Below are positions 35,144 through 45,237 of a stretch of DNA of 64,000 nt, piece after piece. Origin of the DNA: Lutibacter profundi (lineage in GTDB: Bacteria > Bacteroidota > Bacteroidia > Flavobacteriales > Flavobacteriaceae); NCBI RefSeq assembly GCF_001543325.1, contig NZ_CP013355.1:248001-312000 (forward strand). Reading direction: 5' to 3'. Each line of letters starts with the position of its first letter. Position 1 is the first letter of the stretch. The notes under the pieces were generated by a model that saw only the letters and a program-made list of their open reading frames with translations, searched no databases and had not been told where the DNA came from. The translations under genes were made by a program, and so were the position numbers.

Positions 35144-37927
35144 TTAAAGAAGTTTTTGAGTTAAATAAGAGGCTGTATAAGAATTTTTACATTTTATAAG
35201 CTCTTCAGGAGTACCTTGAAAAATAAGTTGCCCTCCTTTTTTACCTCCATCTTTACCTAAGTCAATAATATAATCAGCACACTTAATTAATTCAATATTA
35301 TGTTCAACAACAATAATTGAATGTCCATTTTTAATTAATGCTTGAAAAGAATTTAATAGTTTATTAATATCATGAAAATGAAGCCCTGTAGTTGGTTCAT
35401 CAAAAATAAATAGAGATTTACTTTGTCTTGTGCCTTTTACCAAAAAGGAAGCTAATTTTATACGTTGTGCCTCGCCACCTGATAATGTAGATGATGATTG
35501 CCCTAAAGTAACATAGCCCAAGCCAACATCTTGTAAAGGTTTTAATTTTTTTACAATTTTAGTTTCTTTATGTTCTAAGAAAAAAGTAATGGCATCATCA
35601 ATAGTGCTATTTAAAATATCGTTTATTGATTTATTGTGAAATTTAACTTCTAAAACCTCTTTTTTAAATCGTTTTCCTTTGCAACTTTCACATTCTAAAT
35701 GCACATCTGCCATAAATTGCATTTCAATAGTAACTTCGCCTTCACCTTTACAAACCTCACATCTACCACCTTCTACATTGAATGAAAAATGTTTTGGTTG
35801 ATAATTTCGTATTTTAGATAACTTTTCTGAAGCAAAGAGCGCTCTAATATCATCGTACGCTTTTATATAAGTAACAGGGTTTGACCTGCTTGAACGGCCA
35901 ATTGGATTTTGGTTTATAAATTCAATATGTTCAATGGTTGAAGTATCTCCTTTTAGTTCAGTAAACTGTCCAATTTTTTCTCCATAGCCACCAATTTTCT
36001 TTTGAATGGCTGGATATAAAATTTTACTGACTAAAGTGCTTTTTCCACTACCCGAAACACCTGTTACAACGGTTAAACAATTTAAAGGAAAAGAAACATT
36101 TATATTTTTTAAATTGTTTTCACGGGCTCCAACAATTTCAATACTTTTATTAAATTTCCTTCGTTGTTTTGGAATTTCAATTTGTAATTTATTATTTAAA
36201 TATTGCGCTGTTAATGACTTTGATTTTAATATTTGTTGAAATGTTCCTTCCGCTACAATTTCACCACCAAAAGTACCTGCTTCTGGGCCAATATCAATAA
36301 TTAGATCAGCAGCTTTCATAATATCTTCATCGTGCTCAACTACAATTACGGTATTGCCTAAATCTCGTAGGTTTTTTAATACTTTTATTAAACGTTCTGT
36401 ATCTTTTGGGTGTAAACCAATACTCGGTTCGTCTAAAATATACATAGAGCCAACTAAACTACTACCCAAAGATGTTGCTAAATTAATTCGTTGACTTTCA
36501 CCGCCTGAAAGTGTGTTAGAGGTTCGGTTTAAAGTTAGGTAACTTAACCCTACATCGTTTAAAAACTGTAACCTGTTATTAATTTCAACTAACAAACGTT
36601 TTGCTATGTTTTGTTCATTTTTAGTTAGTTGTATGTTTTTAAAAAAATAGATTAGTTCATCAAGAGGTAAATCAACTAAATCACTTATATTTTTATTGTT
36701 AATTTTAATATTATTAGTTTCGTGTCTTAATCGTTTCCCGTTACAAACTGTACATTTTGTTTTACCTCGATAGCGGGAAAGCATAACTCGATATTGAATT
36801 TTATAACTTTTGGATTCTAAATGTTTGAAGAAAGAATGCAATCCTTTAAATGAGTTATTTCCATTCCAAACTAGTTGTTTTTGCTTGCTTGTGAGTTCAA
36901 ACCAAGGTTTGTGGATAGGAATGTCAAAATTGTAAGCATTGGTTACAAGATTGTCTTTGTATTTCTTAAAAGAATCTGACCTCCAAGGTAATATAGCATC
37001 TTGGTAAATGGATAATGAAGTGTTAGGTATTACTAAATTTTCATCAATACCAATAACATTTCCGTAGCCTTCACAGGTTGGACAAGCACCGTACGGATTA
37101 TTGAAACTAAATAAATGAGTGTTAGGTTCTAAAAACTGAATACCATCTAATTCAAAATTATTGTTAAATGAAATTTGATGTTGGTTTTTAGCATCTTCAA
37201 TAATACATTCTCCTTTTCCTTCAAAAAAAGTTGTTTGGATGGAATCAGCTAACCTATTGTAAAAATCTTCATTATTTTTTACAATAACTCTATCTATAAC
37301 TAAATAGAAATCGTGTTTAATTTCAGTAGTTACCTCTTCAATTCGAATAATTTTACCATTGTATTTTATTCTTGAATATCCTTGTTGTGCTAATATTTTT
37401 AATGTTTGAAGTACGTTTCTTTCTTGAGGAATATGAACAGGAGAAAGTAGTAATAGCTTCGTATTTATATCTAATGTTTTTATATAATTAAGTACATCAG
37501 AAACAGTGTGTTTTTTTACTTCATTTCCTGAAATAGGAGAAAACGTTTTACCAATTCTAGCAAATAATAGTTTTAAATAATCATATATTTCAGTAGAAGT
37601 ACCAACCGTAGAGCGAGGATTGGTTGAATTTACTTTTTGCTCAATAGCAATGGCAGGAGCAATGCCTTTTATATAATCTACTTTTGGTTTGTGAAGTCTT
37701 CCTAAAAACTGTCTGGCATAGGATGATAAACTTTCAACATATCTTCGCTGCCCTTCAGCAAACAAAGTGTCAAAAGCTAAACTAGATTTTCCAGAGCCAG
37801 AAAGCCCTGTAATTACCACTAATTTATTTCTTGGAATTGCAACATCAATATTTTTTAGATTATGAAGTTTGGCTCCCTTAATAAGTATGTATTCTTTTGA
37901 ATTTAATGCGGCTATATTTTTAGTCAT
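35144..37927 (-). CDS. uvrA: Excinuclease ABC subunit A
   Basis: A 927-residue DNA damage sensor of nucleotide excision repair. It holds two ABC ATPase modules: Walker [10 protein letters not shown] near the start with signature LSGGESQR, and a second GVSGSGKST with LSGGEAQR. Zinc-binding cysteine pairs are visible (CPTC, CTVC, CEVC, CESC), along with the [15 protein letters not shown] hairpin region. It loads UvrB at lesions. Length is normal. Gene stands alone with its own promoter; its stop is 27 bp from the repeat copy. Confidence 0.97.
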   Translation of the reverse strand: MTKNIAALNSKEYILIKGAKLHNLKNIDVAIPRNKLVVITGLSGSGKSSLAFDTLFAEGQRRYVESLSSYARQFLGRLHKPKVDYIKGIAPAIAIEQKVNSTNPRSTVGTSTEIYDYLKLLFARIGKTFSPISGNEVKKHTVSDVLNYIKTLDINTKLLLLSPVHIPQERNVLQTLKILAQQGYSRIKYNGKIIRIEEVTTEIKHDFYLVIDRVIVKNNEDFYNRLADSIQTTFFEGKGECIIEDAKNQHQISFNNNFELDGIQFLEPNTHLFSFNNPYGACPTCEGYGNVIGIDENLVIPNTSLSIYQDAILPWRSDSFKKYKDNLVTNAYNFDIPIHKPWFELTSKQKQLVWNGNNSFKGLHSFFKHLESKSYKIQYRVMLSRYRGKTKCTVCNGKRLRHETNNIKINNKNISDLVDLPLDELIYFFKNIQLTKNEQNIAKRLLVEINNRLQFLNDVGLSYLTLNRTSNTLSGGESQRINLATSLGSSLVGSMYILDEPSIGLHPKDTERLIKVLKNLRDLGNTVIVVEHDEDIMKAADLIIDIGPEAGTFGGEIVAEGTFQQILKSKSLTAQYLNNKLQIEIPKQRRKFNKSIEIVGARENNLKNINVSFPLNCLTVVTGVSGSGKSTLVSKILYPAIQKKIGGYGEKIGQFTELKGDTSTIEHIEFINQNPIGRSSRSNPVTYIKAYDDIRALFASEKLSKIRNYQPKHFSFNVEGGRCEVCKGEGEVTIEMQFMADVHLECESCKGKRFKKEVLEVKFHNKSINDILNSTIDDAITFFLEHKETKIVKKLKPLQDVGLGYVTLGQSSSTLSGGEAQRIKLASFLVKGTRQSKSLFIFDEPTTGLHFHDINKLLNSFQALIKNGHSIIVVEHNIELIKCADYIIDLGKDGGKKGGQLIFQGTPEELIKCKNSYTASYLTQKLL

Positions 37928-37953
37928 TTCCCTTTAAAAAAATAGGATAAATG

Positions 37954-37961
37954 CAAATGTA
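37954..37961 (-). promoter_or_regulatory. -7 element of uvrA
   Basis: Reads TACATTTG on the minus strand, exact for TAnnTTTG, 26 bp before the start. No TTG seen at -33 and no LexA-like palindrome found next to it. Confidence 0.45.
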
Positions 37962-38182
37962 ATCACAAAATTTTGAAATTTATGTGTGTGTTGTAAGTAA
38001 ATATTTAAAATAAGTAAATAAAAACATAACTTATTTAAAAATATTGAACTAAAATTTGTAATTCTAAAAAAAACACCTCATATTTGTGATATATTATTCC
38101 CAAAATAAAGCCTATTAAACACTATTACTTTTTATAAGATTTTATAAATACAACAATTTTAACCCCTAAATGTATTTAATAT

Positions 38183-38767
38183 ATGGAGAGTACAATTAAG
38201 AGTGATGGCTTATTAGTTAGCAGTTACATTCAAGGAAATGAAAAATCTTTAGAGATTTTAATAGTTCGTCATAAGCAGCGAATTTTCAGTTTTATTTTAT
38301 CGAAAATTCAAGATAGAGAAATTTCAGAAGATATTTTTCAGGATACTTTTATTAAAGTTATAAATACTTTAAAAAGAGGTAAATACAATGAAGAAGGTAA
38401 ATTTTTACCCTGGGTTATGCGTATAGCACATAATTTAATTATTGATCATTTTAGACGTAATAAAAGAATACCAAAATTTAATAATACGGATGATTTTGAT
38501 ATTTTTGATGTGCTAAGTGATGACACACTATCTGCTGAGAATCAAATTATTAAAAGCCAAATTTTGGAGGATGTTAGATCTTTAATTGAAGAATTACCTG
38601 ATGACCAAAAAGAAGTTTTATTGATGCGAATGTATAAGGATATGAGTTTTAAAGAAATAGCCGAAAATACAGCTGTAAGTATTAATACTGCATTGGGAAG
38701 AATGCGTTATGCTTTAATTAATTTAAGAAAGTTGATAGAAAAACACCATATTGTTTTGGTGAATTAA
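38183..38767 (+). CDS. ECF-type RNA polymerase sigma factor
   Basis: A 194-residue sigma-70 family protein with regions 2 and 4 only. Region 2 includes DREISEDIFQDTFIKVINTL and FLPWVMRIAHNLIIDHFRR; region 4 includes LPDDQKEVLLMRMYKDMSFKEIAE with the helix-turn-helix. No anti-sigma gene follows in the usual position; instead a 46-residue ORF lies 58 bp downstream. I recall this pairing in other Flavobacteriia. What it responds to is unknown. Confidence 0.93.
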   Translation: MESTIKSDGLLVSSYIQGNEKSLEILIVRHKQRIFSFILSKIQDREISEDIFQDTFIKVINTLKRGKYNEEGKFLPWVMRIAHNLIIDHFRRNKRIPKFNNTDDFDIFDVLSDDTLSAENQIIKSQILEDVRSLIEELPDDQKEVLLMRMYKDMSFKEIAENTAVSINTALGRMRYALINLRKLIEKHHIVLVN

Positions 38768-38825
38768 ATATAATTGTGCAATAAAGTTTAAATTTCATCG
38801 TTCAAGTAATGTAAACCAATTATTT

Positions 38826-38966
38826 ATGATGAAACTTTACTCTCAAAAGACTCCCATGGTGGAGCAACCTAGAAACGAAATAATTCAATATTTGCTCAAC
38901 TACTCAAAGCAATTAAGAGTGGTTAAAACCAACAAAAACAATTATATTGAATTACATTTGAATTAA
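38826..38966 (+). CDS. Small conserved protein downstream of the sigma factor
   Basis: A 46-residue reading frame opening MMKLYSQKTPMVEQP, then an amphipathic helix (NEIIQYLLNYSKQLRVV) and a polar end. The second ATG is equally likely as start. It follows the sigma gene by 58 bp and is closed by a perfect terminator. I recall similar short proteins beginning with LYSQK in flavobacterial genomes at this place. It could be an anti-sigma peptide or a co-regulator, but that is only inference. Confidence 0.65.
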   Translation: MMKLYSQKTPMVEQPRNEIIQYLLNYSKQLRVVKTNKNNYIELHLN

Positions 38967-38974
38967 TGTTCTTT

Positions 38975-39005
38975 AAACCCATTTTATAACCTAAAATGGG
39001 TTTTT
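38975..39005. terminator. Bidirectional terminator between sigma unit and nth
   Basis: A 12-bp perfect stem (AAACCCATTTTA with its complement) and a TAACC loop, followed by T residues. It ends both the plus-strand sigma unit and the convergent nth gene. Confidence 0.88.
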
Positions 39006-39639
39006 ATTTTAAGATAGATTTTCTACCTATTTTTTTTGTAATAACATCTTTCTCTAAATTCCATCCTCTTGCAGGAGAATATTCTCGTCCGTAGTAAATG
39101 ATTTGTAAGTGTAGTTTATTCCATAAGTTTTTAGGAAATAGTCTTTTAGCATCTTTTTCAGTTTGAACAACATTTTTACCATTGGTTAAGTTCCATCTAT
39201 ACATTAATCTATGTATATGTGTATCAACAGGAAAAGCGGGTACGCCAAAGGCTTGGCTCATAACAACACTTGCTGTTTTATGCCCTACTGCTGGTAATTC
39301 TTCTAAATACTCAAAACTTTGAGGAACTTTTCCATTGTGCTTTTCTATTAAAATTTTTGACAAGCCATAAATTCCTTTTGATTTCATAGGTGACAAGCCT
39401 ACGGGTCTAATAATTTCTTTAATTTCTTCTACAGAGAGCTTTACCATATCATATGGATTATCGGCTTTTTTAAACAGTAGAGGAGTAATTGTATTTACCC
39501 TAGCATCAGTACTTTGAGCAGATAATAGGACTGCTATTAGTAAGGTGTATGGATCTTTATGTTTTAATGGAATAGGCACTTCTGGATATAACTTTTCTAA
39601 AGTATGTATCACAAAATCAACTCTTTCTTGTTTGGTCAT
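39004..39639 (-). CDS. nth: Endonuclease III lacking the iron-sulfur cluster
   Basis: A 211-residue base-excision glycosylase/AP lyase. The helix-hairpin-helix ELPAVGHKTA holds catalytic K121, and D139 lies in PVDTHIHR, matching K120 and D138 of E. coli. The usual C-terminal [4Fe-4S] motif with four cysteines is replaced by GREYSPARGWNLEKD; the whole protein has no cysteine. Similar cluster-free forms exist, for example yeast Ntg1, so activity is plausible. It is divergent from bcp across 35 bp. Confidence 0.94.
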   Translation of the reverse strand: MTKQERVDFVIHTLEKLYPEVPIPLKHKDPYTLLIAVLLSAQSTDARVNTITPLLFKKADNPYDMVKLSVEEIKEIIRPVGLSPMKSKGIYGLSKILIEKHNGKVPQSFEYLEELPAVGHKTASVVMSQAFGVPAFPVDTHIHRLMYRWNLTNGKNVVQTEKDAKRLFPKNLWNKLHLQIIYYGREYSPARGWNLEKDVITKKIGRKSILK

Positions 39640-39674
39640 TTTTAGTATCTTTACAAAAAGCTAAAATACAAATT

Positions 39675-40127
39675 ATGACAACATTAAAAGTAGGTGATAA
39701 GGCACCAAATTTTGAGGCACTTGATGAATCTGGAAATTCAATAAAACTTTCTGATTTTAAAGGAAAAAAATTAGTTTTATTCTTTTACCCAAAAGCAAGT
39801 ACGCCTGGATGTACTATGGAAGCTTGTAATTTGAGAGACAACTATCAAACTTTCTTATCAAAAGGATACGAAGTCCTAGGCGTGAGTGCAGATTCAGCTA
39901 AACGGCAGCAAAATTTTATAGCTAAAAATGAATTGCCTTACCATTTATTGGTTGATGAAGATAAAAAGGTTATTAATGCTTTTGGTGTTTGGGGACCTAA
40001 AAAATTTATGGGACGAGAATATGATGGAATTCATAGAACTACATTTGTAATTGATGAAGAGGGTATTATAGAGGATATAATTTCAAAAGTAAAAACCAAA
40101 GAGCACACTAAGCAAATTTTAAAGTAA
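39675..40127 (+). CDS. bcp: Thiol peroxidase BCP (peroxiredoxin)
   Basis: A 150-residue peroxiredoxin that reduces hydrogen peroxide and alkyl peroxides with thioredoxin. Peroxidatic C46 lies in STPGCTMEAC and resolving C51 five residues later, as in the E. coli protein. The fold elements FFYPKAS and VLGVSADS are present. The gene shares a 35-bp divergent promoter region with nth, pairing DNA repair with oxidant defence. Confidence 0.95.
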   Translation: MTTLKVGDKAPNFEALDESGNSIKLSDFKGKKLVLFFYPKASTPGCTMEACNLRDNYQTFLSKGYEVLGVSADSAKRQQNFIAKNELPYHLLVDEDKKVINAFGVWGPKKFMGREYDGIHRTTFVIDEEGIIEDIISKVKTKEHTKQILK

Positions 40128-40229
40128 TGGCAAAAGCTTAATATTCTTACGGTTCTAAAAATAAAATATTAAATTTAGCTGAAGTAAGTCTGTTTAGTTA
40201 TGTATAAATAATCCTTAAAATAATTTTAA

Positions 40230-40495
40230 ATGAGTTTTGATGGTTCGGTCTCAGCGATGATTTCATCATTATATAATAATTCAAGAGCAAGGAGGAAAAC
40301 TTATTTTGATTGAGAAAGCTCAAATTCTAAAGAAGGATATAAAAAAGAAATATTTTCTTTGATAAGAAAGCTAAGCCAGAACAACTTTATGAGATTAGAA
40401 AGAATCTAATTAAAGATAACAGAAAAGACAGAATTAAAAGTTTAGTATTCGTAGTAATTGTTTTGGCTCTTATATACTTTAATAAATTAAAATAA
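40230..40495 (+). pseudogene. Small membrane protein gene with two frameshifts
   Basis: Three successive frames together encode one protein: MSFDGSVSAMISSLYNNSRA to a TGA at 40311, then EKAQILKKDIKKKYF in the next frame to a TGA at 40360, then FFDKKAKPEQLYEIRKNL and a C-terminal membrane helix VFVVIVLALIYF ending NKLK at 40495. Joined, these give an 88-residue protein of a type I recall in Flavobacteriaceae, with a Lys-rich middle and one C-terminal helix. Two single-base indels break it. Sequencing error cannot be excluded. Confidence 0.65.
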
Positions 40496-40597
40496 ACTGA
40501 AAAATTTTGGGCTTTGAAACATATACTTGCAGATATCACATATAAACTTAATAGCGATTTAACAACGAATAGTTAAAGGAGTTTCGAAATTATAAAG

Positions 40598-43048
40598 TTA
40601 TAATTTCATATTTATTTTCACATTAAAAACTCTCGAAGTCATAAAATTTGGGATACCATAAAACTGTTTTGAATACACATCTCTAACCCAAGTATTGGTA
40701 ATTGAATTTTGAATATCAAACATATTGTAAATCTCAAATCCAACAGCTAATTCTTTAAATTTTTGTAACCACCCACTTTGGTATTGGTTTATTGCATCTG
40801 TAAAAACGTAAGAAATTCCTATATCAGCTCTTTTGTATGCATTTAATCTATTTTGATAGTTATAAGGATCTGTATAAGATGGAGAACCACCAGGAACACC
40901 AGTATTGAAAACTAAATTTAAATACATTTTTATGTTAGGAATATTAGGAACATAATCTTGAAATAACATCCCAAATTTAAAACGTTGATCTGTTGGGCGG
41001 GAAATATAACCTCTGTTGTCGCTGTTTTCTTCAGTTTTTAAAAAGCCAATACTAATCCAACTTTCAGTTCCTGGCACAAATTCCCCATTCAATCTTAAGT
41101 CAATTCCAGTAGCATAAGCAGTTGCATTATTACTTGCGCTATATCTAACTCTAACATTGTCAACAGTATATGTATTTACATTGGTTAAGTTTTTGTAATA
41201 AATTTCAGAAGTTAATTTAAATGGCCGCTTCCACAGTTTAAAACTATAATCATTTCCTAAAACTATATGGATTGATTTTTGTGTCTTAACATCAGGAACT
41301 ACAACACCATTTCTATTTCTAAGTTCTCTGTAGAAAGGAGGTTGATTGTACATGCCGCCTGAGATTCTAAAAAGCATTTCTTTTTCCCAATCAGGTTTTA
41401 TAGCAAATTGACCTCTAATACTGTAAATAATTTGATTTGAAGTTTCAATATCATCGCCATAAACATTCCAATTATGAGATCTAGCCCCAATATTATACCA
41501 AATTTTATGATTATTCCAGTTACTATTTTTACTGTATTGTGCAAACCATATTAAACGATCAATTATTGTACTATTTTGGGCTTTAATACTTTGAAAAGGA
41601 ACAATTTCTCCTGTAAAAGGCTCATAAGGTTGATTGTTTGAAATATGGTTTGGAGGGCGTACACTAAAACCTACCGAGTCTATAACTTCCCATTCATTTA
41701 TACGATCTTTAATATCTTCCTTTTGGTATTTAATACCAAGATTTAGCTGAAATTTATCTTTTTTATAAGTGACCTTAAATTCAATATTACCAATAAGAGC
41801 ATCAAGATTATTTCTAGCATGATTTAATTGCGTACCAATTCCTTCTGAAAACGCAACATCACCAAAATTACTAGAACCAAAATCACTGTTAGTTTCTCCT
41901 AAATTATAACTTGCTAAAATATCATAATATTCCTCTTCAATTGTTTGATATGTTGAAGTAGTTAAACTTAAATTTAAGTTTTTGTTTACAATATAACTCC
42001 CTTTTAGGGCACCAAAAAGTGTTTTAAATTTGTCTTTTTCTTGTCCTTCATAAAAAACAATTAGCTCTAAAGGATTTGAGATTGTTCCAAATTTAGTTCT
42101 TCTAGTAATAGGAGTGTAGTTGTAATTATTAATAGAGAAATTACCTAAGAAATCAACTTTTAACTTTGAGTTTACTTCATAAGATAAAAATGTTTGTATA
42201 TCGGTAAAATTTGGGTTCGAATTAATATTAATGTCTTTACTATTAATAAATATACTATTATTTCTATATCTAACACCTAATATTGCACTTAGTTTGTGAT
42301 GAAGCATATTACCTTCAACAGTTATACTCCCACCCAGTAAACTTCCCGTCATAGCTACAGCAAATTTTTCAGGAGTTCTATACGTTATATCTAAAACAGA
42401 AGAAAGTTTATCTCCATATTTGGCTTGAAATCCACCAGCTGAAAATTTTATATTTTGAACCATTGCGGGGTTTACAAAACTTAAACCTTCTTGTTGACCT
42501 GATCTCACTAAAAAAGGTCTATAAACTTCAATGCCGTTAACATAAACTAAATTTTCATCAAAATTGCCACCACGCACATTGTATTGTGTGCTTAATTCAT
42601 TGTTATTATTAACACCTGCTAAAGTCATTAATATATTTTCAACTCCATTATTAGCACCAGGTATTTTAATTACATCAGCGGGGTTTATTTGAATAAAACC
42701 TTGAGCGTCCTTTTTATTATCTTTTACAATTATTTCATCAATATTTTCAACTTTAGGTTTTAATATTGGAGAGTAATTGTAGGTTTTATTTTTAGGAATT
42801 GTAATTGTTTTTGTTAAAATAGTGTATGATATATGCCTAAATGTGATTTTAATTTTAGTATCTCCCGGAACAGAGAATTTATATTCTCCCTTTTTATTAG
42901 TTGTTGTTCCGTAATTTAAATAAGAAATTGTAACCCCTTCTATGGGGTTTTTATCAGTGTTTTTTACAATGCCTTTAATAATTGAATTTTGAGCAGTAAT
43001 ACTTAGTGAGAATATTAAAAATAAAGTTAGGGTTACTGTTTTAAGCAT
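40598..43048 (-). CDS. TonB-dependent receptor with carboxypeptidase-regulatory-like domain
   Basis: A 816-residue outer membrane receptor. After a leader cleaved near ITAQ comes a carboxypeptidase-regulatory-like domain (about 22-115), then a plug (about 125-225) with YNVRGGNFDENLVYVNGIEV, then a 22-strand barrel to the end, finishing in a strand rich in Phe and Asn (VFNVKINMKL). Substrate unknown; no SusD follows. It is 7 bp after the M23 peptidase gene, so they form an operon. Confidence 0.92.
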   Translation of the reverse strand: MLKTVTLTLFLIFSLSITAQNSIIKGIVKNTDKNPIEGVTISYLNYGTTTNKKGEYKFSVPGDTKIKITFRHISYTILTKTITIPKNKTYNYSPILKPKVENIDEIIVKDNKKDAQGFIQINPADVIKIPGANNGVENILMTLAGVNNNNELSTQYNVRGGNFDENLVYVNGIEVYRPFLVRSGQQEGLSFVNPAMVQNIKFSAGGFQAKYGDKLSSVLDITYRTPEKFAVAMTGSLLGGSITVEGNMLHHKLSAILGVRYRNNSIFINSKDININSNPNFTDIQTFLSYEVNSKLKVDFLGNFSINNYNYTPITRRTKFGTISNPLELIVFYEGQEKDKFKTLFGALKGSYIVNKNLNLSLTTSTYQTIEEEYYDILASYNLGETNSDFGSSNFGDVAFSEGIGTQLNHARNNLDALIGNIEFKVTYKKDKFQLNLGIKYQKEDIKDRINEWEVIDSVGFSVRPPNHISNNQPYEPFTGEIVPFQSIKAQNSTIIDRLIWFAQYSKNSNWNNHKIWYNIGARSHNWNVYGDDIETSNQIIYSIRGQFAIKPDWEKEMLFRISGGMYNQPPFYRELRNRNGVVVPDVKTQKSIHIVLGNDYSFKLWKRPFKLTSEIYYKNLTNVNTYTVDNVRVRYSASNNATAYATGIDLRLNGEFVPGTESWISIGFLKTEENSDNRGYISRPTDQRFKFGMLFQDYVPNIPNIKMYLNLVFNTGVPGGSPSYTDPYNYQNRLNAYKRADIGISYVFTDAINQYQSGWLQKFKELAVGFEIYNMFDIQNSITNTWVRDVYSKQFYGIPNFMTSRVFNVKINMKL

Positions 43049-43055
43049 GTACTAT

Positions 43056-44768
43056 TTATTTTTTTCTAAAGAAAGTTGCTTTAATTATATTGGTGTTTCC
43101 AACATTATCTATAACTGTAATTTTTAAATTGTGTTTTGCTGTTGTAAAAGTTTTATCGCTAAAATTATAAGTTAAAATCCCATTTTTCACGTTGTACTCC
43201 ATTAATATCCATTCTCCATCAATTTCACCTCGGTATGATTTTACACCAGATTCTTTATCAGAAATTTTAACTTTTAAGGTTTTAAAATGAGTGAGCCATT
43301 GCTCATTTTTAAAATTATGCAACCTAACTTTAGGTTTAATAGAATCTCTTTTTAAGGTGAATTTCCCTAATTTTTTAGTAGAACTATAAAATGTGGCATC
43401 TTTTTTTACGGTAGGTTCATAGCTTGTGCCTCCCTTTTTATTTATATAAGCAATGTATACTTGTTTTTTTTCATTTTCAGTGTATTTTGAAACATTAAAA
43501 GTAAGTGTGTATTTTTTATTTAATGGAATTGTAGGAGTATGTACTTTAACAATAGAATCATTTACACTAAAATCTAAATAGAAGTCTTTATAAAAGGTAT
43601 TTTTAGGAAAAGCGATGGTTACACCATTTTTATTAAATTTATTAAATTGCTTATGCGCTATTTTATAAGGGGTTACTTTTTCAACCTTTTTAACCAATAC
43701 TGAATTTTTTTCCCCTATGATTGGAATTGTTATTTTTTGTTTATTTCCTTTAAAGTCCTTTGCAATTATTTCAACAGTATATGATAAGCCATCTTCAATT
43801 GTTAAATAACCATTATTTATAGATTTAGTATACAAACTTAAGTTGTTCTCGGGTTCAATAAAACATTTTTGAACTCGCTGATTTAAATTTGCAAATCTCT
43901 CATAATCAATGAGTAAGTTAATAAATTTACTTTCTGAAAATGAAAAAGAGGAGGCTTCAAACTCAAATATTTTTTTACCATTAACTAGCATTGCTAAACT
44001 ATAAAGCCCATTTTTGTTATACGCGCCATCCAATTGATCGTACGCGTTTATACCAAAACCAATTTTCCCAAAGGCTTTTATTTTAGTTGCTAATAATTCT
44101 CCATTTTTTAATTTTCTAAAAATGAGCTGAGTTGGTTTTTCAATACCATTTATTTGTGAATTTTCACCAAATGAATATCCTATTAACGTGTTAATTCTAG
44201 GCTTTTTAGAATCATTTACTTGCATGCCAAAAAGCATAGGATTTATTGGTTCCTCAGTTTTAGTATTTCTAATTTCAAAGTGTAAATGAGGCCCTACAAA
44301 GCCTCCAGTGCTTCCACTAAAAGCAATTATTTCATTTTTAGTAATTGGTAGCGTAGTTGAAGAAGGAAAAACCTGAATTTCAAAACTTTCTTTTTTATAT
44401 TGTCTTTTCTTTATATAAGATTCAATACGTTTATTAAATTTTTTTAAGTGAGCATAAACGGTAGTATATCCATTAGGGTGTGTTATATAAATAGCTTTTC
44501 CATATCCCCAATGAGAAATTTTAATACGAGAAACATAACCTTCAGCGGCAGCAACTACCTCTAAACCTTCTTTTTGTAGCGTTTTAATATCTAAGCCAGC
44601 ATGAAAATGATTGGTTCGTAATTCTCCAAAAGTACCCGATAAAATTAGTGGAATATTTAAAGGGTTTTTAAAATAGTTCACGGGATATTCACTTATTAAT
44701 GTTGCATCTCCTTGAGAAAACACAATAGCGTTGTAAAGTAAAATGAATATGATAGTAAACTTTTTCAT
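43056..44768 (-). CDS. M23-family peptidoglycan metallopeptidase
   Basis: A 570-residue exported LytM-type protein. A leader (IIFILLYNAIVFSQ) precedes the peptidase domain at about 45-185, with zinc ligands in NHFHAGLDI (His and Asp) and in GPHLHFEI, so it should be active. The rest is beta-rich with Ig-like segments and a final VIDNVGNTNI. It probably cuts peptide cross-links of the wall. Genes of this pair lie head to tail with the TonB receptor. Confidence 0.92.
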   Translation of the reverse strand: MKKFTIIFILLYNAIVFSQGDATLISEYPVNYFKNPLNIPLILSGTFGELRTNHFHAGLDIKTLQKEGLEVVAAAEGYVSRIKISHWGYGKAIYITHPNGYTTVYAHLKKFNKRIESYIKKRQYKKESFEIQVFPSSTTLPITKNEIIAFSGSTGGFVGPHLHFEIRNTKTEEPINPMLFGMQVNDSKKPRINTLIGYSFGENSQINGIEKPTQLIFRKLKNGELLATKIKAFGKIGFGINAYDQLDGAYNKNGLYSLAMLVNGKKIFEFEASSFSFSESKFINLLIDYERFANLNQRVQKCFIEPENNLSLYTKSINNGYLTIEDGLSYTVEIIAKDFKGNKQKITIPIIGEKNSVLVKKVEKVTPYKIAHKQFNKFNKNGVTIAFPKNTFYKDFYLDFSVNDSIVKVHTPTIPLNKKYTLTFNVSKYTENEKKQVYIAYINKKGGTSYEPTVKKDATFYSSTKKLGKFTLKRDSIKPKVRLHNFKNEQWLTHFKTLKVKISDKESGVKSYRGEIDGEWILMEYNVKNGILTYNFSDKTFTTAKHNLKITVIDNVGNTNIIKATFFRKK

Positions 44769-44876
44769 TAGGTTTGTTTAAATGCTAAAATACTAAATAA
44801 AACGATTTATAAAATTAATATATTTTCTCTTTATAACGTTAAAAGAAATAAGTTTTGCATAAATTAAAAAAAACAG

Positions 44877-44907
44877 TTGTAATATTCACTCACTAACACT
44901 AACTTTG
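44877..44907 (+). promoter_or_regulatory. Promoter of the coiled-coil/zapA unit
   Basis: TTG at 44877-44879, a 20-bp spacer and TAACTTTG at 44900-44907 match the Bacteroidota consensus. Transcription would start about 44914, some 23 bp before the first ATG. Confidence 0.75.
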
Positions 44908-44936
44908 TAATTAATAGTTTATATTCTTGGGCATAT

Positions 44937-45227
44937 ATGAGTAATATAACTGAAATTGTTAATTTAGTTGAAGATAAGCTTCAAAAGCTTTTAAAAAATT
45001 ATAATTTTTTAAAAGAAGAAAATGATTTATTACATACAAAAATAGCAATTTTAGAAAATCAAGTAGCCAAAGAAAGGCAGTTATTAAATGATATTGAAAA
45101 AGAATATCAAACATTAAAAATTGCTAAAACTATTGAGGGCAGTAAAGAAGATAGAAGAGAAACAAAACTCAAAATAAATGCTTTAATTCGTGAAGTTGAC
45201 CTATGTATAAGTCAATTAAGCGAGTAA
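44937..45227 (+). CDS. Coiled-coil protein upstream of zapA, ZapB-like candidate
   Basis: A 96-residue cytoplasmic protein, almost entirely helix, with a long coiled coil (about 1-65: EIVNLVEDKLQKLLKN, then LKEENDLLHTKIAILENQVA) and a shorter helical tail. ZapB of E. coli is a small coiled-coil division protein that binds ZapA, and this gene sits 10 bp before zapA in one transcription unit, so a similar role is a reasonable inference. No sequence motif proves it. Confidence 0.7.
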   Translation: MSNITEIVNLVEDKLQKLLKNYNFLKEENDLLHTKIAILENQVAKERQLLNDIEKEYQTLKIAKTIEGSKEDRRETKLKINALIREVDLCISQLSE

Positions 45228-45237
45228 GATCTTTAAA

